64,000 bases of DNA. Origin: Legionella cherrii. GTDB taxonomy: Bacteria > Pseudomonadota > Gammaproteobacteria > Legionellales > Legionellaceae. The position numbers and the translations under genes are program-made. Below are positions 36,139 to 47,154 of this stretch, in pieces. Where the stretch lies: the NCBI RefSeq assembly GCF_900635815.1, contig NZ_LR134173.1:186001-250000 (forward strand), written 5' to 3'. The number at the start of each line of letters is the position of its first letter. Position 1 is the stretch's first letter. The notes below the pieces were generated by a model that did no database searches, was not told the origin of the DNA, and was given only the letters and a program-made list of their open reading frames with translations.

Positions 36139-36615
36139 TTATAGGTACTGCACATCAATAATTTCGTATTCCACCATACCGCCTGGCGTGTTCACAATGA
36201 CTGAGTCATCCAACTCTTTACCAATTAAGGCACGACCCATAGGAGAGCTATAAGAGATTTTATTCTGTTTAATATCGGCTTCATCTTCACCAACAATTTT
36301 GTAAGTAACTTGCGCATCTGTTGCTATATGACTGACGGTCACTGTTGAACCAAAAACTACTTTGCCATTGTTAGGTAATTTACTGATATCAATAATTTGT
36401 GCATGTGATAATTTTGCTTCTAACTCCTGAATACGCCCCTCATTAAAACTTTGCTGTTCCCGAGCAGCATGATATTCGGCGTTTTCTTTCAAATCACCAT
36501 GAGCTCGTGCTGTAGCAATCGCTTCAACGATGCGAGGTCTATCAACAAATTTTAAACGTTGTAATTCTTCTTTCAGTGCTTCCGCACCTTCTACTGTCAT
36601 GGGGTGTTTACTCAT
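36139..36615 (-). CDS. greA: Transcription elongation factor GreA
   Basis: 158 aa, standard length. The N-terminal coiled coil includes the acidic tip ([15 protein letters not shown]) and the C-terminal FKBP-like domain the [14 protein letters not shown] motif. GreA enters the RNA polymerase secondary channel and triggers cleavage of backtracked RNA. It lies 243 bases downstream of carB in the same direction. Confidence 0.97.
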   Translation of the reverse strand: MSKHPMTVEGAEALKEELQRLKFVDRPRIVEAIATARAHGDLKENAEYHAAREQQSFNEGRIQELEAKLSHAQIIDISKLPNNGKVVFGSTVTVSHIATDAQVTYKIVGEDEADIKQNKISYSSPMGRALIGKELDDSVIVNTPGGMVEYEIIDVQYL

Positions 36616-36858
36616 ATCAACCTCAAAAAAATAATTCCCTGGTAATTCTGCTTTTTCTCCAATACAACCAGAGAAAGAGCTTTGCGCAATAAGTTAAGAC
36701 CTTCACCCAATGATGTCAATTAAGCTTTATACCTAGACCGTATCAGCACGCAGCATAAAACGGGGATGTATCCTTACGATGACAACTTTGCCTAATCCAT
36801 ATTGCATCATTTAGTTGACATTATTGCGCCTTAACCCAGGCTACAATTTTTATGTTCC

Positions 36859-39800
36859 CTAATGTAAATCCTGTAAGCGGGTTACAGTCTCTCTATCCTC
36901 ATATTTCATAGCCAAACAAGCCGCTTCAGCGCCTGATAAAGTCGTAGTATAGCTGACCTTGTGTTGTAATGCATTGCGCCTGATTGCAAAAGAATCGGCG
37001 ATTGCTTGCTTGCCCTCGGTTGTATTTACAATAAAATCAATTTCATTATTTTTTATAAAATCCAAAACGTGAGGTCTACCTTCATTTACCTTAAATACTC
37101 TGCGACAATCCACTCCAGCCGCCTGCAAAGCCAACGCCGTACCGCGCGTTGCAATGATTTCAAAACCCAATTCAATCAATCGCTTTGCAATTTCACCGAC
37201 TCGTGTTTTATCCGCATCGCGCACTGAGACAAACGCACGTCGTCTCTTAGGTATATTAGAACCAGCACCTAATTGTGCCTTAGCGTAAGCTTGTCCAAAA
37301 CGTCTGGCAATACCCATTACTTCACCGGTTGATTTCATTTCAGGGCCAAGAATAGAATCTACTCCAGAAAATTTGATAAAAGGAAAAACGGGAAGTTTAA
37401 TTGAATAAAACGAGGGCATATGATGATTTTGACTTAAGCCTTGTTCTTTTAAACTAATTCCCAACTTGCAAAGCGCTGCAATTTTAGCCAAAGGCAACCC
37501 TGTAGCTTTGGAAACAAAAGGAACAGTTCTTGAAGCCCTTGGATTGACTTCTAGAACATAAATGTCATCGGCTTGAATCGCAAATTGAGCATTAATTAAA
37601 CCCACTACGCCTAAACTCAATGCCATTTGACGCATTTGCTCCATTAAATCTTGTTGTACCACCACACTGAGGCTGAAGGGAGGCAACGTACACGCCGAAT
37701 CTCCTGAATGAATGCCAGCCTGTTCTATGTGCTCCATTACGGCACCAATCAATACCTCCTTCCCATCACAAACGGCATCAATATCTACTTCAATAGCGTC
37801 ATTTAAAAATTTATCCAACAATACGGGGGAATCATTAGATACAGCCACTGCATGCGAGAGATAATGACGTAAATCCTCCTCTTGATAGACAACCTCCATT
37901 GCTCGGCCTCCAAGCACATAGGAAGGGCGAACCACCAATGGATAACCAATCTTATTGGCTAAAGTAATCGCTTCTGCCTCACTACGTACCGTACCATTAT
38001 CGGGCTGATGTAATTTCAACTCAGTCACCAATTTTTGAAACCGATCTCTATCCTCAGCTCTATCGATGGCATCAGGAGAAGTTCCAATAATTTTAACCCC
38101 ATTTGCTTCTAAAGCACGGGCTAATTTTAAGGGAGTTTGGCCACCGTAATGAACAATAACTCCATCGGGTTTTTCTACATCGACAATACCTAATACATCC
38201 TCTAGAGTCACAGGCTCAAAATATAAGCGATCTGAGGTATCAAAATCAGTAGATACTGTTTCAGGGTTGCAATTGACCATGATGGTCTGACAACCTGCAT
38301 CTCTAAGCGCCATAGCAGCATGTACGCAGCAATAATCAAACTCAATACCCTGACCAATACGATTAGGTCCCCCACCGAGAATCATAATTTTTTTCTTATG
38401 TTTATCGGGGCGAGCTTCACATCGGGTTTCATAACAAGAGTACATATAAGCCGTATCACTGGGGAACTCACCAGCACAAGAATCAATACGTTTATAAACA
38501 GGCACAATGCCTAGTTCTTTACGTCGCGTGCGTACTTGCTCCTCGGTGCACGACCAAATTTTAGCCAAATAAGCATCAGCAAAACCACGTCGCTTCAGTA
38601 AGCGCAAAGTCACAACATCCACATCGGAGAGTTTTTTACCTGCTATTGACCGTTCCAAGGCAATCAATTCTTCGATTTGCGCCAAAAACCAGGGGTCAAC
38701 ACGACTTTCCTGGTGAATTTCCTCAAGCGACATATTGCTTCTAAATGCATCGGCAATGTACCAGAGTCGATCTGGCGTCGGTTCTCGTAAATGTCCTCTG
38801 AGACGTGCTAAATCACCTTTTTGGAATAAAGGATGCAAACCACAACGACCGATTTCTAACCCACGAATTGCTTTTTGTAATGACTCTTGGAAATTGGAGC
38901 CGATAGCCATCACTTCCCCTACGGACTTCATTTGCGTCGTTAAGGTATTGGAAGTTTGTGGGAATTTATCGAAATTAAACCGAGGCACTTTAGTCACTAC
39001 ATAATCGATACTTGGTTCAAATGAAGCAGGAGTTTTGCCCCCAGTAATTTCATTTTTTAATTCATCAAGAGTGTAGCCTACAGCCAATTTTGCAGCGACT
39101 TTCGCGATCGGGAAACCAGTTGCCTTGGAAGCCAAAGCGGAACTTCGAGAAACTCTGGGGTTCATTTCTACAACCAGCATACGTCCATCTTCAGGATTGA
39201 CGGCAAATTGTACGTTCGATCCGCCTGTATCAACGCCTACCGCTCTCAACACCTTAATCGCAGCGTCACGCATGCGTTGGTATTCTTTATCGGTGAGTGT
39301 CTGCGCGGGAGCCACAGTAATCGAATCACCGGTATGGACCCCCATGGGATCAAAGTTCTCAATGGTACAGACAATAATGCAATTATCATTTTTGTCGCGC
39401 ACAACCTCCATTTCATACTCTTTCCAACCCAACACAGACTCATCGATTAATAATTCATGGGTTGGTGACAACTCTAAACCGCGCATGCAAATTTCTTCAA
39501 ATTCTTCTCGGTTATAAGCAATACCGCCCCCACTGCCACCCATAGTAAATGAAGGACGAATAATGGCTGGGTAACCTAATTGTGCTTGCACCTGGATTGC
39601 TTCTTCCATACTATGGGCAATTGCCGAGCGTGGCATATCCAAACCAATTTTAATCATCAATTGACGAAATTTTTCTCTATCTTCAGCGCGATCAATTGCT
39701 TCACGTGTTGCACCAATCATTTCCACTTGATACTTTGTCAATATCCCTTCACGCACCAGATCCAGCGCACAATTCAGCGCTGTTTGTCCACCCATAGTTG

Positions 39801-40062
39801 GTAGAAGAGCATCTGGACGCTCAATTTCAATGATCCGTGCTACTTCTTTCCAAGAAACAGGCTCAACGTAAGTTGCATCAGCAAGTTCTGGATCGGTCAT
39901 AATGGTTGCTGGATTAGAATTTACTAAAATTACCCGATACCCTTCTTCCCTGAGGGCGCGTACAGCTTGGGTACCAGAATAATCAAATTCACAAGCTTGC
40001 CCAATTACAATAGGACCTGCTCCGAGGATAAGGATGGATTTAATATCAGTTCGTTTTGGCAT
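36859..40062 (-). CDS. carB: Carbamoyl-phosphate synthase large subunit
   Basis: 1067 aa, full length. Two homologous ATP-grasp halves are visible, each starting with a [20 protein letters not shown] or [24 protein letters not shown] motif, followed by the C-terminal MGS-like allosteric domain ([19 protein letters not shown]). With CarA it makes carbamoyl phosphate from glutamine, bicarbonate and ATP for pyrimidines and arginine. The small subunit gene carA is not found upstream, where an unrelated small ORF lies instead. Confidence 0.97.
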   Translation of the reverse strand: MPKRTDIKSILILGAGPIVIGQACEFDYSGTQAVRALREEGYRVILVNSNPATIMTDPELADATYVEPVSWKEVARIIEIERPDALLPTMGGQTALNCALDLVREGILTKYQVEMIGATREAIDRAEDREKFRQLMIKIGLDMPRSAIAHSMEEAIQVQAQLGYPAIIRPSFTMGGSGGGIAYNREEFEEICMRGLELSPTHELLIDESVLGWKEYEMEVVRDKNDNCIIVCTIENFDPMGVHTGDSITVAPAQTLTDKEYQRMRDAAIKVLRAVGVDTGGSNVQFAVNPEDGRMLVVEMNPRVSRSSALASKATGFPIAKVAAKLAVGYTLDELKNEITGGKTPASFEPSIDYVVTKVPRFNFDKFPQTSNTLTTQMKSVGEVMAIGSNFQESLQKAIRGLEIGRCGLHPLFQKGDLARLRGHLREPTPDRLWYIADAFRSNMSLEEIHQESRVDPWFLAQIEELIALERSIAGKKLSDVDVVTLRLLKRRGFADAYLAKIWSCTEEQVRTRRKELGIVPVYKRIDSCAGEFPSDTAYMYSCYETRCEARPDKHKKKIMILGGGPNRIGQGIEFDYCCVHAAMALRDAGCQTIMVNCNPETVSTDFDTSDRLYFEPVTLEDVLGIVDVEKPDGVIVHYGGQTPLKLARALEANGVKIIGTSPDAIDRAEDRDRFQKLVTELKLHQPDNGTVRSEAEAITLANKIGYPLVVRPSYVLGGRAMEVVYQEEDLRHYLSHAVAVSNDSPVLLDKFLNDAIEVDIDAVCDGKEVLIGAVMEHIEQAGIHSGDSACTLPPFSLSVVVQQDLMEQMRQMALSLGVVGLINAQFAIQADDIYVLEVNPRASRTVPFVSKATGLPLAKIAALCKLGISLKEQGLSQNHHMPSFYSIKLPVFPFIKFSGVDSILGPEMKSTGEVMGIARRFGQAYAKAQLGAGSNIPKRRRAFVSVRDADKTRVGEIAKRLIELGFEIIATRGTALALQAAGVDCRRVFKVNEGRPHVLDFIKNNEIDFIVNTTEGKQAIADSFAIRRNALQHKVSYTTTLSGAEAACLAMKYEDRETVTRLQDLH

Positions 40063-40135
40063 ATTGACAACAAAAAAGAATAAAATTGACGTATTTTACC
40101 TACTTTTGCTTAAAGTTTATACCCTTGAGGAACAA

Positions 40136-40408
40136 TTAACTGTATCGATTGGCTAAAATAATTTGTAATCCCGCTTCAGTTAAGGATAAATATTTATAAT
40201 GTGGGTCCGCTGTGGTTCGTTCGAGCCATTCATTGGCAATGCATATGTCTGCTAATTTTTGCACCTCTTCTACAGAGACAGGTCTTTGTATTTTTTGAGA
40301 AAGCATCGCCGCCGCATCCTCTTCCATACTCAAAAATACTTGATCTCGAGTTGTTCCACGATTTTTCATCTCGTCATAAAATAATCGCAAAATATCAAGT
40401 TCATTCAT
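40136..40408 (-). CDS. Unknown 90-aa protein, winged-helix-like
   Basis: Not recognised. Acidic and helical, with a C-terminal HYKYLSLTEAGLQII segment like the wing-and-helix end of winged-helix proteins. No cysteine pair or membrane segment. It ends 73 bases before carB in the same direction and may be co-transcribed. Confidence 0.65.
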   Translation of the reverse strand: MNELDILRLFYDEMKNRGTTRDQVFLSMEEDAAAMLSQKIQRPVSVEEVQKLADICIANEWLERTTADPHYKYLSLTEAGLQIILANRYS

Positions 40409-40554
40409 GATCTTGGTCCCTTAAAAGAATCATTTTACCTATCTACAGTATAAGCTTAAATTGTCCTTTTGAGTGATGAATCAAACAAGAAAAAAAGCAA
40501 TACCCTTTATTTTAGTAATAAGCGGTGGTCCTCTTTGGGCTATAGTTCACCCTA

Positions 40555-41739
40555 TTAACCTGAGCCAAAATTCATTGATTGATGGTTACCTAGAGGAAGT
40601 TCAGAATTATCCTGAACTACGGGAGCAAAAAATGCTTGTGACGATAAACCTAGCCCTAAATCTAGTTTTTGCTTTTCTGTTAATCTAATGGACAATGCAT
40701 TGACTAAAAAGCGAATTTGTACAGCAGCCTCATCTAGCTCTTGGGAGGAGCAATTATCTTTTGTCAGCAGATACCAAATATATCTTGTTTTTTTGCCATT
40801 ATAATCCCCGGGTTCTTTCAAAAGATCCTTGTTTAGAGGATGAACCGGACTATGTTGCAACCAATTTAACAAATTATCTTTATCGGTAACATAACTGGTT
40901 GCAGGGATGTTAAGCCATTTTTGGCCATCCTGATATTGTTTGACCAGCAAAATAGGTGTGTCCACTTCCATATCGACAATCAGCTCATCCTTGATTTGGC
41001 TTTTATCATCTTGTTCTAAAGCAACTCGAACTTTTTCCAGCTTGAGTGATAGATCTTGATATTGGGTATGTAACTTTTGTAACAATTCAAATTGCTGTTT
41101 CGCCAGGGGAGGCAAAGGATCTTTAAGCTTGGGTAATTCATCAATGAGTCTCTGGATTTGTTTTAATTGATTTTCAGTTAACAATTGAGTGGACGCCTGC
41201 CCTTCTTTGCTTTCTAGATCGGGAACATCCAATGGCTTACGGGCTACAGGAACATCCTGCAAGTCCTCAATATTAACGTGTTGAAATCCATTAAAATCGA
41301 TCTCATTAATTGCGTGCTCTGAGTCTACTCCAGTCCGCAAAGCGCTCTCAGAGGGGATGAGGTTGAAAAGTCGTTGTGACGCTAATGCATCCTCAAAACC
41401 GTCCATGCCATAGAGTAGGCCATTTTTAAAACCAACCCAGAATGACTCTAGCATATTAACTACAGTATTGAAGGTTAGATAAACTGCTATCCCTGCCAGG
41501 GCAACTACAGTCATTGCAGTGAGTAGCGGAAAAAAAATCAAACCCGTGATTAGTAAATTCGCCCTGTTCGATACTCCCTTATCTTTAAGGGTATACGCCA
41601 AATCCATGGGGAGTACGATGAGAGCGGCCACTCCCAAAAAGAGCGCTGCTATTGCATAAAAGGCATTATTCACCAGAACACGTAAAGGTAAAACAGTTGT
41701 ACCCAACAAGATTGCCAGAAGATGCTTCAGAAGTAACAT
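40555..41739 (-). CDS. Membrane protein with possible U-box-like C-terminus, candidate effector
   Basis: 394 aa from ATG 41739 (a TTG ten codons earlier is possible). Two long hydrophobic segments lie at ~22-46 and ~62-92, then a soluble region with a helical stretch (LKQIQRLIDELPKLKDPLPP). Around residues 258-320 the pattern DTPILLVK, then YVTDKDNLLNWLQ, then HPLNKDLLKEP recalls the U-box fold of ubiquitin ligases (strand, helix, NP(L)-type loop), followed by KKTRYIWYLLTKDNCSSQEL, a wording I associate with Legionella-specific effector domains. If correct, this would be a membrane-inserted effector acting on host ubiquitin. The reading frame is sound; the domain call is tentative. Confidence 0.7.
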   Translation of the reverse strand: MLLLKHLLAILLGTTVLPLRVLVNNAFYAIAALFLGVAALIVLPMDLAYTLKDKGVSNRANLLITGLIFFPLLTAMTVVALAGIAVYLTFNTVVNMLESFWVGFKNGLLYGMDGFEDALASQRLFNLIPSESALRTGVDSEHAINEIDFNGFQHVNIEDLQDVPVARKPLDVPDLESKEGQASTQLLTENQLKQIQRLIDELPKLKDPLPPLAKQQFELLQKLHTQYQDLSLKLEKVRVALEQDDKSQIKDELIVDMEVDTPILLVKQYQDGQKWLNIPATSYVTDKDNLLNWLQHSPVHPLNKDLLKEPGDYNGKKTRYIWYLLTKDNCSSQELDEAAVQIRFLVNALSIRLTEKQKLDLGLGLSSQAFFAPVVQDNSELPLGNHQSMNFGSG

Positions 41740-41867
41740 AAAACGCTTTGATAAGAGTGAGTTAACCAATCGTATAAAATAATCTCACTACGATCAAGGC
41801 TCACCCTTTGCATTACCGATGATGCATGTTACCCTTGCAGCCGTTTATTTTATACAAGTCAAATCCG

Positions 41868-43043
41868 ATGGAAGTAGTAGATGTCGTCATTGTAGGTGCC
41901 GGTGCCGCCGGTTTGATGTGTGCCATTGAAGCAGGCAAACGCCACCGTAAGGTTTTGGTACTTGATCATGCCAATAAAGTTGGCAAAAAGATCTTAATGT
42001 CAGGTGGTGGTCGTTGTAACTTTACTAATTACTACATTGAACCTGAAAAATATAACTCCCATAACCCCCATTTTTTTAAGTCTGCCTTAACTCGTTATAC
42101 CCAATGGGATTTTATTGAACTTGTAAAAAAATATAAGATTCCCTTTCATGAAAAAACCTTAGGGCAACTATTTTGTGATAATAAATCAAAAGATATTGTC
42201 GATATGTTGCTTAAAGAATGTGATGCAGCAGGGGTTACAATCCAATTAAATACCAGCATAGAAGACATTCAAAAATCACAACATTTTAAAATAAAAACCA
42301 ATAAAGGAATTGTTCCTTGTCAGTCATTAGTTATTGCCAGTGGTGGTTTATCCATACCCACGATGGGAGCCACCCCCTTTGCTTATAAAGTTGCAGAGCA
42401 ATTTGGTATCAAAGTATGGCCTACTCGGGCCGGATTAGTTCCTTTTACTTTGGATGTTGTCGAGAAAGAAAAAATAGCCCCGCTTTCAGGGATTAGTGTT
42501 GACAGTTTAGTAAAAAATACACGCATTGAATTTCGTGAAAATACGCTATTCACTCATCGCGGTTTGAGTGGCCCTGCCATTTTGCAATTGTCTTCTTATT
42601 GGCATCCAGGCGAGAGCATTTGTATTAATTTATTACCTGAAATTAATCTTCTGGACTATTTAAAAACTGCACGAGCAGATAAACCACAAAAACAGTTAAA
42701 TTCAATCTTGTCCATGAACTTACCGAAACGAGTTATTGAACTCTTCATTGCACCTGAGATTATCGACAAGAAACTTGCTGAGCTCTCAAATCGTGATTTG
42801 GAGTCTGTGGCGAAACAACTCAACTCTTGGCTGGTTAAACCTAATGGTACAGAAGGGTACCGTACTGCTGAAGTAACCATTGGCGGCGTAGATTGTCATG
42901 CGATTTCATCAAAAACTATGGAGGCTCAAGAGGTCCCTGGACTTTATTTTATCGGCGAAGCCTTAGACGTCACCGGTTGGTTAGGAGGCTACAATTTTCA
43001 ATGGGCATGGTCCTCAGGATGGGCCGCGGGGCAAGTAGTATAA
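41868..43043 (+). CDS. BaiN/HI0933-family flavoprotein
   Basis: 391 aa from ATG 41868 (MEVVDVVIVGAGAAG). The FAD dinucleotide fold GAGAAGLMCAIEAG is at the very start, the family signature SGGGRCNFTN follows, and VTGWLGGYNFQWAWSSGWAAG closes the protein. Members are predicted NAD(P)/FAD oxidoreductases of unknown substrate. An in-frame start at 41826 would only add residues ahead of the FAD fold. Confidence 0.9.
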   Translation: MEVVDVVIVGAGAAGLMCAIEAGKRHRKVLVLDHANKVGKKILMSGGGRCNFTNYYIEPEKYNSHNPHFFKSALTRYTQWDFIELVKKYKIPFHEKTLGQLFCDNKSKDIVDMLLKECDAAGVTIQLNTSIEDIQKSQHFKIKTNKGIVPCQSLVIASGGLSIPTMGATPFAYKVAEQFGIKVWPTRAGLVPFTLDVVEKEKIAPLSGISVDSLVKNTRIEFRENTLFTHRGLSGPAILQLSSYWHPGESICINLLPEINLLDYLKTARADKPQKQLNSILSMNLPKRVIELFIAPEIIDKKLAELSNRDLESVAKQLNSWLVKPNGTEGYRTAEVTIGGVDCHAISSKTMEAQEVPGLYFIGEALDVTGWLGGYNFQWAWSSGWAAGQVV

Positions 43044-43190
43044 ATCCTTTACCTGGCATTTTCTCATCGATGACTATTGCAGGCATAGCTTGATTCTTGG
43101 TTGAACTTTCTTTTAATAAAAACGTGTTATGGAACTTTTGTCCGGCCAAGGCTTAGCCTACGTCGATTCTATTGTTACTAGAAGCTGCGG

Positions 43191-43505
43191 TTATCTTAAA
43201 AAGAAGTAAACAATAATTGTTAAAATGATGGATAAAACAAGGTATAAAAATTTACCAAGATGCATCTCACTTAAAAGATTTTTCGCTTTTTCCCAATAGT
43301 CGATTAGATCAATAATAAACGCGCCGCAAAACCATAAATAGATGGGGCGTTGCCAAAATGGTTTATCTAAAAAACCTCCTAAAACAAATAATTGTTTTTT
43401 GCATAAACTGCAATAATAAACAGCTTGGTCCGTCGTGATTAATCTTTTTTCCCAACACACCGTGGGTTCCATACGCTGTCGGCAAAACTTACACTGGATT
43501 TTCAT
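43191..43505 (-). CDS. Small zinc-ribbon membrane protein, unknown
   Basis: 104 aa. Two CxxC knuckles (CKFC near residue 5, CSLC near 32) form a likely zinc ribbon at the N-terminus; two hydrophobic segments follow (PIYLWFCGAFIIDLI; LYLVLSIILTIIVYFFL). Not a family I can name. It stands alone between the flavoprotein and lptG. Confidence 0.65.
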   Translation of the reverse strand: MKIQCKFCRQRMEPTVCWEKRLITTDQAVYYCSLCKKQLFVLGGFLDKPFWQRPIYLWFCGAFIIDLIDYWEKAKNLLSEMHLGKFLYLVLSIILTIIVYFFLR

Positions 43506-43632
43506 ATTATTAGGATTTTAATACGATATGGACAATATTTTACCATAAAAAAAGAGGCAGAACATTAAATAAGTAGCGTGGCTGCAAGAGGCTAACAGAG
43601 TGGAAAACATTCATTATTGTTAAATAACCTGA

Positions 43633-44700
43633 TTACCTAACTCTTTTCATTAAGTACAAACCCAATAAAGCAAAAATAAAAGTAGGCCCTAAAGCAGCTA
43701 ATTCAGGCGGTAATTGAAATACGGTACTCAGCGGACCAAAAAAACGGCTCAAAATATGGAAGCTGAATCCTACTGCCGCGCCAACCAACAGTTTTGAGCC
43801 CATAGTCGTTGAACGCAAAGGACCAAAAATGAATGGGATGGAAAGGATCATCATCACCATAGTCGTAAATGGTTGAATAATCCGTTGTAGAAAAGCAAAC
43901 TGATAATTATGGACATTTTGATGATTTCGCTTTTGCTCTCTTATATAACGATTCAATTCTTGTAAGGTCATTTCATCCGGTTCAATACTGCTGATTGTCA
44001 AAATTTTTGGTTTTACCGATACATCCCAGGGAAGAGAGGCAACTGTCTGTGTTTTGGTTTTATCTGCTTCAAAATCGGTTTGCTGTACATTATATGCAAT
44101 CCAACCTGCAGGGGTATAGCGGGCTTCGGCAATAAAACGAGACATTTTTAAATGATGATGATTATCAAAACGAAATTGATAAATATTATTTAAAATATTA
44201 TTAGGAAGGATTAAACCTACTGAAATAAAATCATTGCCATACCGTAACCAAGATCCCTTTGAAGTTCTTAATGTTTGTCCGCCACTGACTGCAGCAGTCT
44301 TGTAATCATTGGCATAATGCGATAAGTAGGGAATTACAGTTTCTCCTAATGCAGTAACCAACACAATCAGTACAATGGAGGCTTTTAAAACCGCAAGAGT
44401 AATCTGCCCTATAGACATTCCTGATGCCCGCATGACCACCAACTCACTATGATTAGCCAAAATTCCAAGGCCAATCAAGCAGCCCAGGAGGCTTGCCATA
44501 GGAAAAAATAAATAGACTTGGTAGGGCATTTGCAATAAAACAAAAAAAGCAGCTTGGGTAATCCCATAATCCACTCGACCTAAATCATTTAATTGGTCGA
44601 CAAATAAAATGAAAATTTGTAGCCCGACGAGCATGAGCGTCACTAACCCAATTGAGCCAAGAACAGTTTTTGCAATATAGCGATCTAAAATTTTCATCAT
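43633..44700 (-). CDS. lptG: LPS export permease LptG
   Basis: 355 aa, with the six-helix arrangement of the YjgP/YjgQ family: three N-terminal membrane helices, a periplasmic beta-jellyroll (~residues 110-265), three C-terminal helices. It begins MKILDRYIAKTVLG and has the conserved SELVVMRASGMS coupling-helix motif. With LptF and the ATPase LptB it lifts LPS from the inner membrane. Its ATG overlaps the lptF stop by 4 bases (ATGA). Confidence 0.95.
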   Translation of the reverse strand: MMKILDRYIAKTVLGSIGLVTLMLVGLQIFILFVDQLNDLGRVDYGITQAAFFVLLQMPYQVYLFFPMASLLGCLIGLGILANHSELVVMRASGMSIGQITLAVLKASIVLIVLVTALGETVIPYLSHYANDYKTAAVSGGQTLRTSKGSWLRYGNDFISVGLILPNNILNNIYQFRFDNHHHLKMSRFIAEARYTPAGWIAYNVQQTDFEADKTKTQTVASLPWDVSVKPKILTISSIEPDEMTLQELNRYIREQKRNHQNVHNYQFAFLQRIIQPFTTMVMMILSIPFIFGPLRSTTMGSKLLVGAAVGFSFHILSRFFGPLSTVFQLPPELAALGPTFIFALLGLYLMKRVR

Positions 44701-45776
44701 GCCAATTTCGCCTGATTACGCCTGATTAAGAACAAACCGAAGGCAACTACGATAAGATGTACCCACCATAAACCGATCCATTGAGGTGTTTTTCCAGAAA
44801 CCATTGCATCACGGGCAATAAATAACAAATTAGCATATAAAATATAAATGATGATTGCGGGGAATAATTTAGCATATTTCCCTGAGCGTGGATTAATACG
44901 ACTCAAAGGAACAGCGATTAAAGTCAAAGTAAATACCATAATGGGCACAGACAAACGCCATTGCAACTCTGCTGCCTTAGCAGGATCTTCATTGTTGAAA
45001 GGGAGTAAACTGGCCGTACTCATTGTGCGTAGATCTTGCGATATATTGACAACAGGATGTGGCAACCGGGCTTTATACTGTCCAAATTCTGCGACTTGAT
45101 AATCGGCCTGCCCTGGAATTCCTTGATATTCTTTGCCTTTTTGCAGAATGATATAGTCCTCTCCTGTTTTTGCATCAGTTTCTGCAAAAGCTTGATCCGC
45201 CCATAGGATATCCCAACGAATTTGATCATTGACCGAACTACGTTTTGCCAAAAATACTTGTTCCGCTTTGGTATGATCCCGACTCATCGATTGAACATAA
45301 AACACTTCTTGACCTTCATTAATCGCATGAAAACGTCCAGGCATAATCGTTTGTACCAAAGTTTTTATCCCTGTAGTTCGCAACAACTTCGCTCGTTCAA
45401 TATAAATTAAAGGACTTCCCCAAATCATAATCACAGCCACAATAATCGCTACGACAGTCGCCATAATAAAACTGTGTTTTAATAACTGATTTGGCCCATA
45501 ACCACAGGCACGCAATACGGTCATCTCACTCTCAGCATACAAACGACCATATGCGAGCAACATGGCAATATAAAAACCTAATGGAACCAATAGACTCAAT
45601 AAAGTGGGTAGTTCCAGCATCATTAACTTCATAATAATGACACCAGGGATATTACCGGAGGCTGCGCGATTGAGGTATTGAATAAGTTGGTTACTCAGAA
45701 AAATTAATACGAGTATGGAGGTGAGCGCAATTAAAGTGAGAAACACTTCTTTGGCTAAATAACGAAAAATAATCAC
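44697..45776 (-). CDS. lptF: LPS export permease LptF
   Basis: 359 aa. It starts MIIFRYLAKEVFLTLIA and has the coupling helix SEMTVLRACGYGPNQL, a periplasmic domain and three C-terminal membrane segments ending RRNQAKLA. It forms the LptB2FG transporter with LptG, encoded next and overlapping. The LPS bridge proteins are not in this window. Confidence 0.95.
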   Translation of the reverse strand: MIIFRYLAKEVFLTLIALTSILVLIFLSNQLIQYLNRAASGNIPGVIIMKLMMLELPTLLSLLVPLGFYIAMLLAYGRLYAESEMTVLRACGYGPNQLLKHSFIMATVVAIIVAVIMIWGSPLIYIERAKLLRTTGIKTLVQTIMPGRFHAINEGQEVFYVQSMSRDHTKAEQVFLAKRSSVNDQIRWDILWADQAFAETDAKTGEDYIILQKGKEYQGIPGQADYQVAEFGQYKARLPHPVVNISQDLRTMSTASLLPFNNEDPAKAAELQWRLSVPIMVFTLTLIAVPLSRINPRSGKYAKLFPAIIIYILYANLLFIARDAMVSGKTPQWIGLWWVHLIVVAFGLFLIRRNQAKLA

Positions 45777-46090
45777 CCAATGCCCCTATTTTAATAACCT
45801 TTTCTAATTTTTTTCTAACCTTAAAGCATTGTATCCTCTTGCAGGAAACTAAAAAAGTCTTTTCTAACCGTACCTTGGAACAATAGTTTCTTGAGTTTAG
45901 TTAATTGTAATTGAATCAATTGATTAATAAATTTATATAAAGATACTTTGTTAACCACAATATCCATTGACTTATAAATCGATAATTGAGTCAAAAGTAC
46001 AGAAAATGGATTTAAATAATGTTTCGAAAGAGGGGCACGTGAAGCCCCGTCTACAGCATTGAATTGGGATGAAATAAAGAGTTCAAATAT
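45777..46090. other. Gene-free AT-rich gap
   Basis: About 310 bases upstream of lptF and downstream of the phasin terminator. It should carry the lptF promoter on the - strand. AT-rich with short imperfect repeats such as TTGAATCAATTGATTAA; no ORF or RNA recognised. Confidence 0.4.
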
Positions 46091-46128
46091 AAAAAAAGCA
46101 GTCCAAGCTTAATTGCTTCAACTGCTTT
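46091..46128 (-). terminator. Rho-independent terminator of the phasin gene
   Basis: On the - strand, AAAGCAGT (from 46128) pairs with ACTGCTTT (to 46095), with a smaller inner stem (AAGC/GCTT), and the stem runs into seven T (46097-46091). It is 17 bases past the phasin stop. Confidence 0.8.
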
Positions 46129-46144
46129 AAAATAAGATGTTTAA

Positions 46145-46435
46145 TTAATGTTTTACTTCTGTAGCTTTTTTAGCTTCTTGGACGAAACCTAACATTGCTT
46201 TTTCAAGGATTTGAAACGATTTTTGCATGTAATCCAAAGCCTTTTTTCCATTTTCAACAGCTAGATTAACTTGCTTTTCTAATAACTCTTCAGGCTTTTT
46301 AATATTAGAAAGTTCTTCAGGCTTCAGATAATTCAAACTTTGCAGCGTTTTCACGTTCAATTCAGCCATTGCTTGAAAAGGTTCTTGAATTTTTTTAGCC
46401 GCTTCGGTCCATCTTTCAAAATTTTGTTGACTCAT
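46145..46435 (-). CDS. Phasin family protein (PHB granule surface)
   Basis: 96 aa from ATG 46435 (MSQQNFERW), with GGAG 6 bases upstream; an in-frame start at 46462 lacks one. Helical and amphipathic with the typical phasin wording: EAAKKIQEPFQAMAELN, then NGKKALDYMQKSFQILEK. Phasins coat poly-hydroxybutyrate granules. It follows phaR by ~150 bases and the two phaB genes lie upstream, so a storage-polymer group is clear. Confidence 0.88.
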   Translation of the reverse strand: MSQQNFERWTEAAKKIQEPFQAMAELNVKTLQSLNYLKPEELSNIKKPEELLEKQVNLAVENGKKALDYMQKSFQILEKAMLGFVQEAKKATEVKH

Positions 46436-46583
46436 GATATTCTCCACTATGTTGCATTGCACAATTTAATATTAGTCTATTCATGACTCATTTGTCAATG
46501 AGTTAAGTAAATATTTTTTTGCAATGCACCATAAAAAATCAACAACTATTGAAGTCCTTTATCTTCACGCCAGTACTGACATT

Positions 46584-46982
46584 TTAACTTTTAAATATAC
46601 TCTGCCATTGTTGCATCATCTGTTGCATTTGTTGATTCCAGTTTTCAGTTGCCTGAAGATAAGGATTATTTTGCAATGGTTTTTCCATAACTTGGAACAT
46701 TTGCTCCATCATTTGTTTTAAAGAAGCATGCATCGGATGATTTGCCAAAGCAATGATCTGCCGCAAAATATCGGAAGATAAAAATTGAGTTGAACCAGCT
46801 TCCATCTCCACAATAATTTGCAACAAGATCGAGTTCGTTAAATCGTTACCAGTTAGCGAATCCTCTACTTTAAATTGCATACCCTCTACAACATAACGCT
46901 GTAAGTCTTCAAGGGTTATATATTGACTTGTCTCCGTATCATACAGTCGACGGTTTTTGTATTTTTTTATTAATCGAGTCAT
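46584..46982 (-). CDS. phaR: Polyhydroxyalkanoate synthesis repressor PhaR
   Basis: 132 aa. The N-terminal DNA-binding motif is diagnostic: IKKYKNRRLYDTETSQYITL. The C-terminus is Gln/Met-rich (QQMQQMMQQWQ). PhaR represses phasin genes and is released when it binds growing polymer. It sits between phasin and phaB. Confidence 0.92.
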   Translation of the reverse strand: MTRLIKKYKNRRLYDTETSQYITLEDLQRYVVEGMQFKVEDSLTGNDLTNSILLQIIVEMEAGSTQFLSSDILRQIIALANHPMHASLKQMMEQMFQVMEKPLQNNPYLQATENWNQQMQQMMQQWQSIFKS

Positions 46983-47029
46983 AGTTTTCTCTTGATTTTA
47001 GGTGCTATTCCATTAAGAGGAAATATCAC

Positions 47030-47108
47030 TTCTCCCCGTGGGGAGAAGGAGCCCGCCAGGGCGGATGAGGGTATTCATTGTGGCTAATAATCCCTCACCA
47101 ATACCCTC
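47030..47108. repeat. Intergenic inverted-repeat element
   Basis: Two hairpins in series: TTCTCCCC (47030-47037) with GGGGAGAA (47040-47047), and GAGGGTATT (47067-47075) with AATACCCTC (47100-47108). The CCCTCTCCC-type wording recurs at 61390-61410 (CTCTCCCTCACAGGGAGAAGG), suggesting a dispersed family. It lies between phaR and phaB. Confidence 0.5.
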
Positions 47109-47154
47109 TCCCATATGTAGGAGATGGGATTTTTATAAAGTAAATAAAAGGGTT

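Noticed and set aside
40473..40688. 71-aa + strand ORF
   Set aside because: Overlaps the 3' end of the membrane-protein gene on the other strand and has no family features.
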